A stretch of DNA of 64,000 nucleotides, taken from Pectinophora gossypiella. Its lineage: Eukaryota > Arthropoda > Insecta > Lepidoptera > Gelechiidae. The translations under genes and the position numbers were made by a program. The stretch is taken from contig NC_065412.1 in NCBI RefSeq assembly GCF_024362695.1, positions 4,807,290-4,871,289 of the forward strand, in the 5' to 3' direction. Positions 39,253 through 51,334 of the stretch are shown one piece after another (position 1 is the stretch's first letter; every line of letters begins with the position of its first letter). The notes below the pieces were generated by a model, which saw only the letters and a list, made by a program, of their open reading frames with translations, was not told the origin of the DNA and ran no database searches.

Positions 39253-41088
39253 CTACACGAAAAGATCCTTCAGAGAGGAACAGAGCGTGGCGTCGCAGCC
39301 CGAGGCAGCCTCCTCGTCATCGGGGCGGCTCCAGCGCTCGGTGGGCCCCGCCACCGGTCCCGTCGCCGGTCCTTTGTTCGCTTCCTTGGGCTTGCTTGTG
39401 CCGGACGTCGACGGGCCCCCGTCAGCGGTGCCACTTTTCCTTAGAAAAACTTCTATAGCACTACCCAGTGCACTAGCATCTACGACAGAACCCGTCGGTT
39501 TATCCCAGACCACGGCCGCCGTGTCGCCGGATGCTGGTTTCGAATCCGGAGCGAACGTCACTTTACTCTTTTTGGGCTCGTTCTCTTTCTTCTTGGTAGC
39601 TAGCGTTTGGTGTCGTCGAGCGAACCACGTTGCGCCGGAGTCGGCGGATTTGTCGCGCAGGGTGGAGGCATCGAAGCTGCTGGAGCGCATGTCGGCGAGG
39701 CGGCGCGGCGCGCGCTCGGGGCGGCCGCAGCGGTCTATCTCCGTTGCGGAGGAGGTGAGCGCGTTGAGCATGTGCTGCAGGTCGGTGTCGGTGCAGACGA
39801 CGCCGGGCCCACCGGCCGCGGCGGCGCCGGCTCGCGGTGGTATGGGCGGCGGCGGCGGCATCTCGGAGGCGCGGCGTCGCGCCGGGATCGGCGGTAGCGG
39901 TGCACCCACGAAGTCCGAATGCCGGCGACCGCGGTTCGTGTACCGCACGGAGCCACCCACCGGCGACCGTTCGTCCAGCGGCTGCACCTCGCACACGCGC
40001 TCGTTGGATGTATTCCACAGCCGCATCCTCACTTTGCGAGCTTGCACGATGTCGTCCATTATATCGAGCTGAAGATTGTGGGTGCTGCCAAGCGTCTCAG
40101 TTGCTGGTAGACCTATAACAAATCAGCGATCAAAATTCATAGGGAAAGAACATTTTTATGGACATCGGTGGGTTAGCACAGTGACTCACATTTCTTAGAG
40201 CCGGAGTCCCTGCGACTGCGGGCTAGAGCGGGGAACGCTGCGATGGACTCGCGACGTCCGCGCCCGAAGAGAGCTTGTGGCACTCGGGATATTGTCACCA
40301 CGGAATGTCTGTAAGGAGACACGTGGGTGAACAAATGGAGAACACTTGGCATTGATAGCTATGGTGTATGGTGGTGGTGGTTCGGTGATATTGGTTTACC
40401 TGCGGCCGCCTGGTTGTGGTGGGGCCTGGCTCAGTGTGGCCAGAAAGGCAGCCTCGCGAGCCTCTCGAACTGCGCCCTCACCGCGCTCTGATAGCCGTCG
40501 AACCTGCCAAACGTATTAGATAAAAAATTGGTACTACGTAACATACTGTTGCGTAGCTATCTGGGGAATCTACCTCGTCCATATTATTTTTTTAAGAGAG
40601 TAGATGTCAGGAGCTAAATGGATGGTTCCTTTAAATATCTCGGCCACTTCACGGTCACAAAATATGTGTGATTTTCGTTTCTTGTGTTATATGTTTTATG
40701 CCTAGCTATATTAATAAAGTATATTTTATTTTACTTTTATTTATTTAAATAAACATTATTAAGAAAACATCAGTCAAAAGTATTACAATAAGTATGCCGG
40801 ACATTTCCAAAACTTCTAATGAAGATACTTTTATAAAATAGTTGATATTATCACTTACCTGGCTGGCTGTAGGTCCGGTGGTGCAAGAAGGGGTGGGCAG
40901 GGAATGTTTGCGAGTGTCCCGCCATGGGGACAGGTGGTAGGGGTCTGGGGGCGACTCTTGGTCTATGGAGAAGCCCCGGGGTGGTTCGTATGAGAGCTGA
41001 GCTTCGGCTTCCTCGGCGCCGCTTTCTTCTACCACGATCAACGGCTCGCCCCCGCCGGGTATGGCCATTGACCCGCGCCGCATCATTG
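39253..41088 (-). CDS. C-terminal four exons of a larger gene: disordered, Pro-rich, basophilic-kinase-site-rich protein
   Basis: Exons in transcript order are 41088-40859, 40503-40400, 40308-40190 and 40112-39253 (TAG at 39255-39253). Junctions are TTTAG|CA, CCAG|GTAAGT, GGCAG|GTT, CGCAG|GTAAAC, TACAG|AC, AAAT|GTGAGT and ATAG|GT; phases agree at all three joins. The visible protein is about 437 residues, mostly low complexity. It has eight R-R/K-x-S sites (RRGS, RKHS, RRLS, RRHS, RRES, RRDS, RRHS, RRAS), a Pro stretch MPPPPPIPPR of EVH1/SH3-ligand type, and an ordered-looking segment NLQLDIMDDIVQARKVRMRL. A conserved-looking tail has DMRSSSFDAS, GATWFARRHQ and VVWDKPTGSVVDASALGSAI. The first exon seen starts at an acceptor, so upstream exons lie right of 41.1 kb; MMRRGS could alternatively be a start after a 5' UTR exon. 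I do not recognise the family with confidence; a neuronal channel-associated scaffold such as an UNC80 C-terminus is only a guess. Confidence 0.8.
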
Positions 41089-41310
41089 CTAAACAGAACA
41101 AAACAATAAATTGTTATCACTGAGAAATTGACTCTTGGCGGTCACTCACTGTTGTTTTGTTACTAATTGTATCTGTGTCGACGGGTAGACAGATGGTAAT
41201 GAGTGAAGACATGGTGTCAAATTACATGTACCGTACTGCAATGCTCGCCTGAGTGCCGAGCAATAGTAAATAAATCTTCTTCTAGTCTAATAATGTTAAT
41301 GACTCAAAGT

Positions 41311-41618
41311 TGAGTGTAATACCTAAAGGCGATACATAAAACTGCGATGATCTTTAGTGCGAATGTTCATCACTGCTATGAACGTTACAGCGAAGAAATT
41401 AATCATCAATACACTATACAGAAATAAGTGCGTCGCAACACAGTGCAATAAAGTTTTAATCTATCGCTGTATCCTGCATGGCAATTTAGTATTTTCGCGG
41501 TGTTAACACATCGCAAGAACCGATGATTTATTTCTTCGCTGTAACGTAGATAGCAGTGATGAACATTCGTACTGAAGATCATCGAAGTTTTATTTATCGC
41601 CTTTAGGCATTACACTCG
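41311..41618. mobile_element. FB-5 fold-back element, ~95-bp arms
   Basis: TGAGTGTAATACCTAAAGGC ... on the left mirrors GCCTTTAGGCATTACACTC on the right. The arms also share GATGATCTTTAGT / ACTGAAGATCATC and GCGAATGTTCATCACTGCTA / AGCAGTGATGAACATTCG. About 308 bp, no ORF. Confidence 0.88.
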
Positions 41619-42611
41619 AAAGGAGTTTAACGTAGCCCTCGGGATACACTCCTAAATCTTGAGTTGTTACATTACAAGCGAATGCGATTTCAAGTGACCG
41701 CCCCTGAGAATTTTTTTTTGTACTTAATATCACGCCTTAAATGTGGCCTAAATTCAGCAATGGCACCTTCGTAACCCTAATTACACTAGATCACAAGACA
41801 TCGTGCTCTCTAATTTGCGGTTTTCATACAAGTGAACTGACGTTTATGCGGAGATGCCTTGAATTTTACAGTCACAGTAAGGTAATAATTGTTGAATTAG
41901 ATCATTTTTAAGGCGTGTTAATATGTTTGTTGCTCTAAGGGCCCTATCTCACTACCAACCATTAACCAATAAGACATTAGATGTCAAGTTGCGCTATCGT
42001 GGTGAAATATGGCCCAAAATTTATTATTTTTTTGTATAACCAAAACATTCAATATTTTGTTTGAAGTTTGAGGACAGGGTAAGGAGAAATGTCAAAGGAA
42101 GTTGCAAGGAAATGAGCAATAATGAGGGTTATTGGAAAACACGCAAGGAAGATTTTTCTACACGAGTGCCTCTACGCTTGAAAGTCGCGCATGAATTAAA
42201 GATTAATAAAGTATGTGAAATTTATAAATTCGAAATTTATTTTTCCCTTTTTTATTTGAAGTTGAGAGAACAAATTGAAATAAAATTAGCGGCTCTGTTT
42301 CATTTTGCGGATGGAGGGGCATAGAGTATTTGTTTTTAATTTACCACTCGGCAGTTAACGTTTTTGATAGAACCTCGTTGTTAAGGCTTTTTTAAAAGCT
42401 ATTTCATTTATATATTAATGATTTGTTTCTTACTTGATATTTATAAACCTATATGTTTTCGTTTATACAATTTTTACATAGGTTTCAGTTTACAGATCTT
42501 AAATGATTATTTAAAATCACCAACCTAGCAAGACAAAGTATTGTAGTTTAACGATGACAGGTAATTAAATGCCAACTTATTACGTGTCTAATCAAACATC
42601 GTAAAGGTCAA
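41619..42611. other. Geneless stretch
   Basis: AT-rich. An open plus frame of 87 codons at 42061-42324 is Lys/Glu-rich but has no splice context or family motif. Confidence 0.4.
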
Positions 42612-42888
42612 CATGCAATTTGGTAAGTTAGTAGTTTTATAAAAACATATAGTATAATATTATGTGAGAGCATAATAATAAAAAACATGCAATTTGGTAA
42701 GTTAGTAGTTTTATAAAAACATATAGTATAATATTATGTGAGAGCATAATAATAAAAAACATGCAATTTGGTAAGTTAGTAGTTTTATAAAAACATATAT
42801 TATGTGAGAGCATAATAATAAAAAACATGCAATTTGGTAAGTTAGTAGTTTTATAAAAACATATATATGTGAGAACATAATAATAAAA
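42612..42888 (+). repeat. 74-bp tandem repeat, four units
   Basis: Units start with CATGCAATTTGGTAAGTTAG at 42612, 42686, 42760 and 42826. The third unit lacks about 8 bp (AGTATAAT) and the fourth is degenerate at its end. The spacing is exactly 74 bp for the first two steps. Confidence 0.95.
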
Positions 42889-43079
42889 ATAAACCTTTTA
42901 TTTCAGGCTACAAAAGCACGTACAATAAATATCTTAACCAAAGTATACATATAAAAAAAAAACTATGTCATCAATGGCACCTTTAGTGTTATATTAAAAG
43001 GAAAAAATAAGTCTATGGTTTTATCGGTGGTGCACAGTGTCGTTGTACCATGAAAGACGATAAACCACGCTCTTCGACC

Positions 43080-43280
43080 AGAAGTCCTCCCGTATGTGGT
43101 ATCCAGCTTGCTCTTGACAGATAGATCGCACTACGTTGATCTAACGCAGACAGCTTTCGCTGCGTCTAGGCGTTATTTATCGCGTCGCCCGCGACAGTCT
43201 GCATGAGAGTTTTCAGCTTTATCCGGCCAAGTAGTTAATGCCATTTGCATTTGCATGCAACAATAAGTCACGTCAAAAAA
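43080..43280 (+). repeat. Rep-A 3' end with different upstream sequence
   Basis: TTATCCGGCCAAGTAGTTAA, GCCATTTGCATTTGCATGCA and AATAAGTCACGTC followed by an A tail end the copy. The part before 43210 does not match other Rep-A copies and may be flanking DNA. Confidence 0.65.
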
Positions 43281-43329
43281 GAAAAGATTAATTCGGCTTA
43301 ACCCGACCAGACGCCGATATGTGTAGTTT

Positions 43330-43560
43330 CGTACATCCGCACACCCCGGATACTTCATACAAACAACCTCGTTTTACACAGACACTGCACATTGACATTA
43401 TCGTACACGCGCATCTGTGTGTGTGAGGTCTGACACCATACGATTCAAGTCTTAACTATCTTAACTTTAATATATATTCGAGAGGGGTGAGGTAATCCTA
43501 GCTCAGACGGTGGTGGGGAGCGTAGTGTTATTCCTTATTCTATGCCTGCGGTCTGTGATT
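43330..43560 (+). repeat. Rep-E copy 2
   Basis: CACACCCCGGATACTTCATA, CTCGTTTTACACAGACACTG and GTTATTCCTTATTCTATG match 34130-34520 with several small deletions. Confidence 0.7.
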
Positions 43561-45150
43561 ACAATGATATAATGCTAGGCACCAACACTTAATTAATACT
43601 GCTTTAGGTTAATGTTATGTGGGGCAACACATGGCAAATTGCGACCTTTCTTAAGCTTAGTTCGTAGCCGCCACCCGAGAGATTTAATAAGGCTTACATT
43701 ACGTGAGGCGCTTAGGCGCCTTAAGGTGTTATAGTTTTGTTGAATTAAAACAATAGTAGGTATTTAACTCCTGCCTGGAATTCTTATTGATGTAGACACA
43801 CCCATAAAACAATTAAGTAATGTATTGTAGTAAAATGTAGGTTTTGTTAAGAAATTGACAATTGTAATTTCTGGCTCCTAAAATGCGTTCTATGTAAGTA
43901 CTAGTAAAAATTACTTGGTAAAAAAATAAGGTTATAAAGAACATAATGTTACATTATATTATACATTAAGTATACTGTATTCCCTAAGGATGTGTAGAAT
44001 ATGTTTATATACCCTTTCCTCGCCAGCTATGTTTAAATCCCATGTAATAGGAGCCTATAATTGTAATTAACTGAGCACAAATTCTGGAAACCACATGCAT
44101 TTAGTATCTATTATCCAAACATTAATTAGTCATAAAGTCAAAAGTGGTTCGTTATTCATGTTCGCTATTGTTATTCACAATGAACTACCTACGTTATCAT
44201 TGACCTATGCCAATATAGAATGAAAAGTAGTAACTTACGAGTAACGTAGAAAGTTGTAGTATATAGAACTGAGGTGGGTAAGGTTGGTATCTACTCGTAA
44301 ATTTATTAAGGTAGATACCAACTCAACCGCGTAGAGGAACACATTAAAATTCAAACGATTCCCAAAAGAAACCTTCGGTTAAGTACCTATTATTATGATT
44401 GGGCCAAACGTCAGCGGCGTTCGATTCAAATATACGTATTATTAAGTAACGTAAAAACATTTTTTTTTCTGTCCATTATTTGACTTATCCATTTTGATGG
44501 GAAATCGGTAACGTTATTAAAATTGACGAGGAAACAACGAGAATAATTGTTTGATTTATTTCAAGTTCCCAAAGGCAAAAAGTTGCCGACGACGGGGAAA
44601 CATTTCCTCGTCAGCAACAATCGGCATTGTCAGGGAAATATTTTATAATTGAGCTTATTTGTTATTTTTATCCTATTAACAAAGTGATACGGGTCACATT
44701 GAATTTTACTTCTGTTTTTGTTAACTTTTGGGACAAGAACGTTCGTTTTTTGTTCGCTTTATAAAAAGTAAGCACATCCAGAATTTCAAATCTACTGTCG
44801 TGTAGGCTGTGTCGATGAACAACCTCACTAATCCAAGTGTCACGTTTATTATAGAGACCCCAAGGAAATGACATGGCATAAGTAACGACAACGTACTTGC
44901 AAATAACATTTCAAATGGATTCTGTCGACAGAATGACTCATGTTAAGTATGGGAAGGGATTTCATTATGACGTGAACTTCACAGTTACCTATCTAGACGT
45001 TACGGGCTTAGAAGACTTAAAAGTATAAGCCATTCGAACTATGTAGTGCCTGTACTACATGTGAGTGAACGAGGGACAAGAAAATGCTTCACTTCTATCT
45101 TTTGAAGATTTTCATAACACGGAATTTAATATTTGGTCAGACAAAGAGCC
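43561..45150. other. Geneless stretch with one hairpin
   Basis: No coding sequence. An imperfect 15-bp-arm hairpin (TTGCCGACGACGGGG / CCTCGTCAGCAA) lies at about 44584-44620. A diverged Rep-D piece lies at 44040-44140. Confidence 0.45.
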
Positions 45151-45217
45151 CTATCTCTTTCCGACCTAGTAGTTAATGCCATTTGTGGCAAATATAAATA
45201 GCCACGTCAAATAAAGG
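45151..45217 (+). repeat. Rep-A short 3' end
   Basis: TCCGACCTAGTAGTTAATGC, TGTGGCAAATATAAATAG and CCACGTCAAATAAA. Flanks GAGCCCTATCTC and AGGCCCTATGTC suggest a decayed target duplication. Confidence 0.65.
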
Positions 45218-45759
45218 CCCTATGTCACAAGGACATCTTGGTTCCGCCCTTAGCGGGAAATTATTCGGGATTCGTTTGCCGGCAACAAATTGGTTGTGCA
45301 ACCAGGTGACGTACCCTTTACACAACTGCACACATTGTTAGAGGCGCGATAGTGGTGGCTTGAGATAGGGACCTCTGAAGGGTCTCATCTAATACAATAC
45401 AATCAAATACTTTCAGCAGACGTAGAGAAGGACTAGGAATAGAGTGATAGCAGCTTCTTTTCCCCAGCTTTACAAGTTGTGAGAAGCTGTAGTAGTTTTA
45501 GGCGGATGAAACGTTCGTTATTTTAAAAAATGACGTTTCCAAGTGTAACTATGTTACCCACTGAATAAAGATATTTTTGAATTTTAGAGAATAGTTAAAA
45601 GGTATAATTATATACTTACAATAAGCCGATTAAAGTTGCAATACCATGTCTTCAATCTTTAGAAAAGTATACATTTATGACATACTGTACTTACAACGCG
45701 GACACAAACGAGCCATATTAGTTTTTTTTTAAAACTACATATTTCTCCTATCAGGTATC

Positions 45760-46050
45760 GCTACTGTTGAGTGTTTTCATATTTTGACAGTTCCCCATAC
45801 TTGAGTAAAGAAACATATTGTTTCGGTTATATTTTTACACTATAGTCCTTTGCGCAGCGTTTAACTGCAAAATCTATATTTATTCCCTAAAAATCGGCAA
45901 GAAGAAAATTTAGAGAAACTTATTGTCAAACTGATTTTTCTCATCCTTCGAGATACACTCTACGTTGCTCCACATTTTATAGTAATTTATGACGAATTTT
46001 AGCTGGCCAGTATGGAGAACTGTCAAAATTTAGGAACACTCAACAGTGCT
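45760..46050. mobile_element. FB-6 fold-back element
   Basis: ACTGTTGAGTGTT and ATTTTGACAGTTCCCCATAC at the left pair with GTATGGAGAACTGTCAAAAT and AACACTCAACAGT at the right. The right arm and the adjoining TGCCGCCTAC sequence recur at 62485-62565. Confidence 0.85.
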
Positions 46051-46441
46051 GCCGCCTACATTTAGCTTATAGTTTTTATCCTCATTGTCAAGTCGTATTT
46101 TTATTTATCTTTTCATACTGTCAATTGTTACATTACGTGACGGGTTAAGGGTATTATTACAATTTTTACAAATACACACAATACGTAAAGGACGAAGACG
46201 AATCGTTGACCTAAAGGTTAAGTGTTGTCCGTGGGCGGTTGACAAATAACTTTCACTCTCATCTCACTGTAATGGATATTTCTATACCGTAGGGTACTGA
46301 AGTGAAAAAAATATAATGACACATACGAGTTGGAAAATATTATACATGTTTTGAAATATATATTTAGTCAAGCGTGCTCCACCTAAGGGTAGGTACGTCT
46401 ATTTAATGATCAGATCGGTTACTTAAAGTATGTTGGAGCTG

Positions 46442-46602
46442 GGGGCTTAAGAAATGACCATATCGATGCAATTCATCTAAGAAAGCAATATTGCTATTTG
46501 AAATAATGTTTGCATTGGGCACTTCCTTTTATATACGCAAATGTCAGATTGCAATATTGCTTTCTTAGATGAATTGCTTCGATATGGCCTTCTTAACTCT
46601 CC
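46442..46602. mobile_element. MITE-7 copy 1
   Basis: Fold-back element: ATGCAATTCATCTAAGAAAG and CAATATTGCTATTTGA mirrored by CAGATTGCAATATTGC and TTTCTTAGATGAATTGC, with GGGGCTTAAGAA / TTCTTAACTCTCC ends. Two relatives lie at 59050-59203 and 61461-61604. Confidence 0.9.
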
Positions 46603-47753
46603 AGAAATAGTGCGTCGTGGAAAGGTGTGAGTGCCGAGATGACGACTGACAGAAACGAATGGAAGAGGTATACAATACATGTTGTGCCGACCCCACTTAG
46701 AGTGAGATAAGGGCAGGAGAATTATGAAGGTCATTAACTTCCAAAGACATGAGCAACAACCGTAACTATAACGCCACAACACTGTCGAGTGACGACAGCC
46801 CACGTCAATAATCTACGGTAAATCACGACGATAAAAAATAATCATAGCAATCTGTGTTATTGATCACTAGCCGGACTGCAACAGGTCCGGCCAAGGCCTG
46901 GCACTGACCTGGATCCGTAACCTCGACCCACTGCACTGATGCACCACTAGTCACATCGTCCTAACCCTTCCGGTGTTAAAAGCTTGTTGTTTATTCCCTT
47001 TTAAGGCTTCTGTGCAAGATAGCACAACTTCTTATAGAATTTTACCTCTTTTATATAGTTTTTTATTCCTTTATTGTCTTTGGTTTTGATAATGACTTTT
47101 GTCTTTTGTTCTTCTTGTAAAAATATATTATATTTCTGTTCTCACGAGAACCGTTTTTATTATTGGTAGGTCGTCAATAGCTTCCTCATGAAAATATTTT
47201 TCATGGCATTATTTTTTCGCATGGGAATGGAAATATTCCTATGAGAAACAATAAAAAATAAATTCCTTGAATTCATCACTGTCAAATTAAGAGCCATGCT
47301 CTTGTCGGTGTAGAATTCTCCATTTTTATCTATCAAGGGCCAATGAGGAAGTCAAAGTTGACTGAAATTACTAACGCATGTTTATTCACTCTTTAAGTTT
47401 TCATGAACAAGTGATTAGTGATTGTCTGTAAATAAAAGGGTTGTTAATAAAATCGATTATTAAAAACTATTCAGACGTTTTATGACGAGACTTTTTTTAA
47501 CATTTTATAAATAAAAGAATTATTATTAAACAGCTTCATTTTTATCGCCAGTTATCTAAATAAGTATGGAGACAATTAAACACATAATTTCAAACTAAAT
47601 ATACTTAATACGTAGGTTTTATTAAATGTATATTCTTATATTAATCTATTAGTTGATATCTACATTGTTTTCGCAAGTATAGCTACTCTTAACGTTCTCT
47701 TTAAGTGCTAGAAAGCAGATATTGCTGGGTTTCGGTACATTAAATTTAATAGT
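46603..47753. other. Geneless stretch
   Basis: AT-rich; a short Rep-G-like end (AAGAGCCATGCTCTTGTCGG) at about 47288-47335. Nothing else supported. Confidence 0.45.
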
Positions 47754-48047
47754 CACTGTGGTCTAGAGGCTAGTATGGTTAGAGCGTTGGGCTCACGATC
47801 TGGAGGGCCAGGTTCGATTCCCGATGGTGACATTGGCGAAATCACTTTCTGTGACTGTCTTTTGGTTGGTAAGGACTTTGCAGGCTTGAATCGCCTGATA
47901 TGCTTCGGAGAGACGTAAAGACATTGTTGGTCTCGGCTATTAGCCGTATAAACACCTCCATCAACTCGTTGTGGAGTAGTTTGGTGGAGTATGCTTCATA
48001 CCACTTCGGTTGACTGAGGGGAGTCCTGTACCCTTGCATGGCATAAG
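47754..48047 (+). mobile_element. SINE-1b copy with insertion in box A region
   Basis: Box B GGTTCGATTCC is intact. The head reads TGGTCTAGAGGCTAGTATGGTT, about 11 nt longer than relatives around box A, so Pol III activity is doubtful. The 3' part has TCGGCTATTAGCCGTATAAA, TGGAGTATGCTTCATACC and TGACTGAGGGGAGTCCTG. Confidence 0.8.
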
Positions 48048-48416
48048 TTTGCAATTGCGCGTTCCAAGAGGATAGTTTTGTAGATGTTCTATTTATCAGA
48101 GGTTATCCCAGCTCTATCGATTTTCCTATACTTAAATCGCCCTCGCCCTTTCCTTTTTATTTATTTTAAATGCGGCCAGCTCCCGGCATTGATGTGTAAT
48201 CAGTGGAAACACAAACGGCCGTAATGATTTATTAGGCCTCAGTAGCATACATCGGGCTCGCGTTTACACCATAAACAAACATTGGAGCCCGCATTAGATT
48301 AACAAATCGACGACTCTTCAAAAATAATTTTCCTTGATTAGGCTTCAGCATTTTAATTTCATATTACGTAATGAGGGAATCCAGCCCAGGCGTAAACCAC
48401 CGATGTTTGGATCATA

Positions 48417-48613
48417 GGGTCGATTAATTCTTTCAAATATTCTTCTTCTCAGACGACGCCCTGAGCCGAGGTTCGCGCCCAACTGGGCACTCTCAGGCCT
48501 GTTGTCTTAAACGTTGTACCGGGTGAGAGCCTTCAACGCTCCCCATTTGTCCGGCCAAGTATTTAATGCCATCTGCGGGAAATCTACAATAAGTCACGTC
48601 AAAAAAAAGAAAA
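48417..48613 (+). mobile_element. Rep-A copy with 12-bp TSD
   Basis: GTTTGGATCATA at 48405-48416 and 48614-48625 flanks a 197-bp Rep-A 3' end that starts at GGTCGATTAATTC and ends in AATAAGTCACGTC plus an A-rich tail. Confidence 0.92.
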
Positions 48614-48625
48614 GTTTGGATCATA

Positions 48626-48860
48626 AATGATTATCACGTGCTCAGCGGTGAAGGACAACATCGTGAGGAAACCCATATTCCCGAGAAATGTATTTTCGGA
48701 GGTATGTGACTTAATCTGTATTGGTCTGGTTTTATCTTCGCGCGTTGGAAGCTCAGACAAGCAGTCGCTTCTGTAAAAAACCGGACATGTCAAATGTTCA
48801 GGTTAGGTAAGCGGACCCTGTGGAAAACGGGATAATGCTAGGGAGATGATGATGATGATG
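48626..48860 (+). repeat. SINE-2 3' part with (GAT)n tail
   Basis: TTATCACGTGCTCAGCGGTG, CATCGTGAGGAAACCCATAT, CAGTCGCTTCTGTAAAAAAC and AATGCTAGGGAGATGATGAT. The tRNA-like head is absent. Confidence 0.8.
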
Positions 48861-48872
48861 TTACGTAACGAG

Positions 48873-49155
48873 GGACTTTCCAGGCTACGTTGCTCAAAAA
48901 CAATATAGATGGCGCTGTACATATTCATTCTAATTTCATGTATATCAGACATTTATGTATCTTTTTATCTTTGTTTTTGGGTATAAATGATGACCGTTTT
49001 TACAGTTTCCACCCATTATTATTCTGATAAAAATAAAGAGATCAGAAGCAATATAGGTAGCAACGTAATTCTATACATAATGCGATCCAAATATTAGGCA
49101 ACAATTATTTTTATATAAATGCTTCTGCTATTACATTGTATTTTGGAATAATTAT
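48873..49155 (+). repeat. Rep-F copy 2
   Basis: GGGACTTTCCAGGCTAC, ATAGATGGCGCTGTAC, TTTTTGGGTATAAATGATGA, CAACAATTATTTTTATATAA and ATTTTGGAATAATTATGG; the longest relative of 9687-9962. Confidence 0.8.
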
Positions 49156-49177
49156 GGAAGTATTGGACAAAACATAA

Positions 49178-49212
49178 CACACACACACACACACTATATA
49201 TATATATATTTG
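49178..49212. repeat. Compound (AC)n(TA)n microsatellite
   Basis: About eight AC units followed by about eight TA units. Confidence 0.9.
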
Positions 49213-51268
49213 TGATTAAGTTAGTAATTTATAAGGTAAAAAACAATCGCCTTATTAACGTCATGAAAACAAATTGATAAGGTAATTTTTACCTTATTTT
49301 AACATTTAATCATGTTGCGTTGTCTGTTGTTCCAAGATTTCTATTAGGTTATTTTTAGGCTGCACAGCAACGATATGGCAGGAGATAAAGGTCCGATCTT
49401 TTACATTTTACGGTCTTCTGTTATCAGGACGTCCGTTATGAACTTTACTCGACACAAGGAGTTAAGACTTTATTGACGCAAAGATGATAAGAATTTGTCT
49501 GGTCGATAGGAACAAGCGAATACCCACCCTTAAAATATCTAAAGTTAAACTAACTAACTAATTAAATAAGGTAACTTCCTAAATAAGGGTGACCGTTTAG
49601 TGTCATTTATTTTAAGCGATCATTAGCCTCCGGACGATCTGGAAATTAATTACTTTACTTGAGCCAGACGCCTCGAGGTACACAACGCTCAACCTACAGA
49701 TGTGTAAAATGCGGTGATGCTATAAATTTGAAAATAAAAATTACAAATTTCAAAAACAAATAACAATTTACAACAACAATTTACAATACAATACAATTAT
49801 TTTTACAATTTTATTGAAAATGTAGGGTTGGTACTTATATCTGCGCACGTTATGATTGATTCCCCATCGAGCTAACAGTACGAACAAGTTGACGAAGCTG
49901 TATTGTGTGGAAAGTGCTCCAACCCCCAGCTGACACAATAAACTAGTAATATCTTAACAAGTTCAGACAAGTTTGCTCATGTTGAATAGACCCATTGTTC
50001 TCCACAAAGGGAAGCCTTTTCAAAGACGATGTGATGCACTGATCTTTCGTATGCTGACGACTTTATAAGTACCTAGTTTTCAAACATGAACACTTCTCCA
50101 AAAATCACGATAGTAAAGTTTTAAGTTGTCTTTATGTTTCTCTTTGTGACTAAGTAACTTTGATATTTGTTTAAAATAATGTAATAATTTTATCTATTCA
50201 AGAAAATCTTGAATAACAAACCTCAGGTTTAATTGTTCTTGTTCATTGCGTTATTCCGGATAAGACATTTATAAGTAAGTATAAACGTTTTGGAGAGCAA
50301 CAATTGGGTCGATACAAAGTTTGAAACAATTTAAGTCAAAAGCAATTTCTCAAACGGGAAAACGGCGAGAAAGGCGAACTCAGAAAGTTTGCATGAGTGC
50401 TTTAAGAGATATTTTTCGAGATTGAAAGTAAATTTCGCAAGCTCGCCGTAATAAGGAAGAAGCATCCATGTCTCAACGCCGACTCTTTGATCTACTTCAC
50501 GAAGGGTTTCATCGAATATTTTATAAAGAACAATCGAATTTTTCAATGTTTATCCTCTACATGCACAGAGTAGGTAATACAACCTGCCAGAGTCAATAAC
50601 ATGTAAGTATTTTAACAAAGTATTCAGTGAAAAAGGGATTTTTGGACTAAATCTGATTTAAATTATTAATGTGCGCGCCAATAAGTAAACTCGGTAAGTG
50701 CGCTTACGTCGTCGACACCATGGCCGTTCGTCTGTAAGCGCCCTAATGAATCAAAACGGCTTTATAAATATACGCTTTGTTAATACCTATTACATCAAAA
50801 TCTCGATACCACCTCTCTAAATTTAATGTAGTCAGTGCCTGTGTATCTTAGAATATCATATTTGAATTCGCATTCCGTTTAACTCAAATAATATTCTCGT
50901 GAGTTCCAAAGTGATTCCAGTAATGAAATTAATAATCATAAATGGAGGAACGTGGTACATTATTCTTCCCGTTAATAAGCATCGATTTAATCATGGCTTG
51001 ATGATATTCTCTGTCAATGGAGCCGCTGTAGAAACATTTTCGTGTTTTGTATTTTAGTAGCTATCTACCTGAGAAGATCACGTATACATAAAGCCTATAT
51101 ACGTCCCATTGCTGGGCACAGGCCTCCTTTCAATCTACCAGGGTATAGAGCATAAATTGAAATTATATGAAGTGAAATGATTACCTATTTCTTATGTAGT
51201 AGACTGTGGTACTGATCGTCATCGGCTTGTTTTTTTCTAACGGGTAGTATGTTATTTATTTTCAAACA

Positions 51269-51275
<7 letters not shown>
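49213..51275. other. Geneless stretch
   Basis: AT-rich. An open minus frame at 50331-50546 (71 codons) has ordinary amino-acid composition but no recognised motif. A SINE-1b 3' scrap (CCTATATACGTCCCATTGCT) lies at about 51092-51145. Confidence 0.45.

Positions 51276-51332
<57 letters not shown>
51276..51332. repeat. (CA)n microsatellite
   Basis: About 28 uninterrupted CA units preceded by CTCTCTCT; likely polymorphic. Confidence 0.97.

Positions 51333-51334
<2 letters not shown>

Noticed and set aside
39287..40072. Long plus-strand ORF of 261 codons
   Set aside because: It is antisense to a GC-rich spliced exon with matching phases on the minus strand. Its composition is that of a reverse-frame shadow.
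50331..50546. Minus-strand ORF of 71 codons with ordinary amino-acid composition
   Set aside because: No homology recognised, no splice sites or neighbours; chance ORFs of this size are expected in 64 kb.
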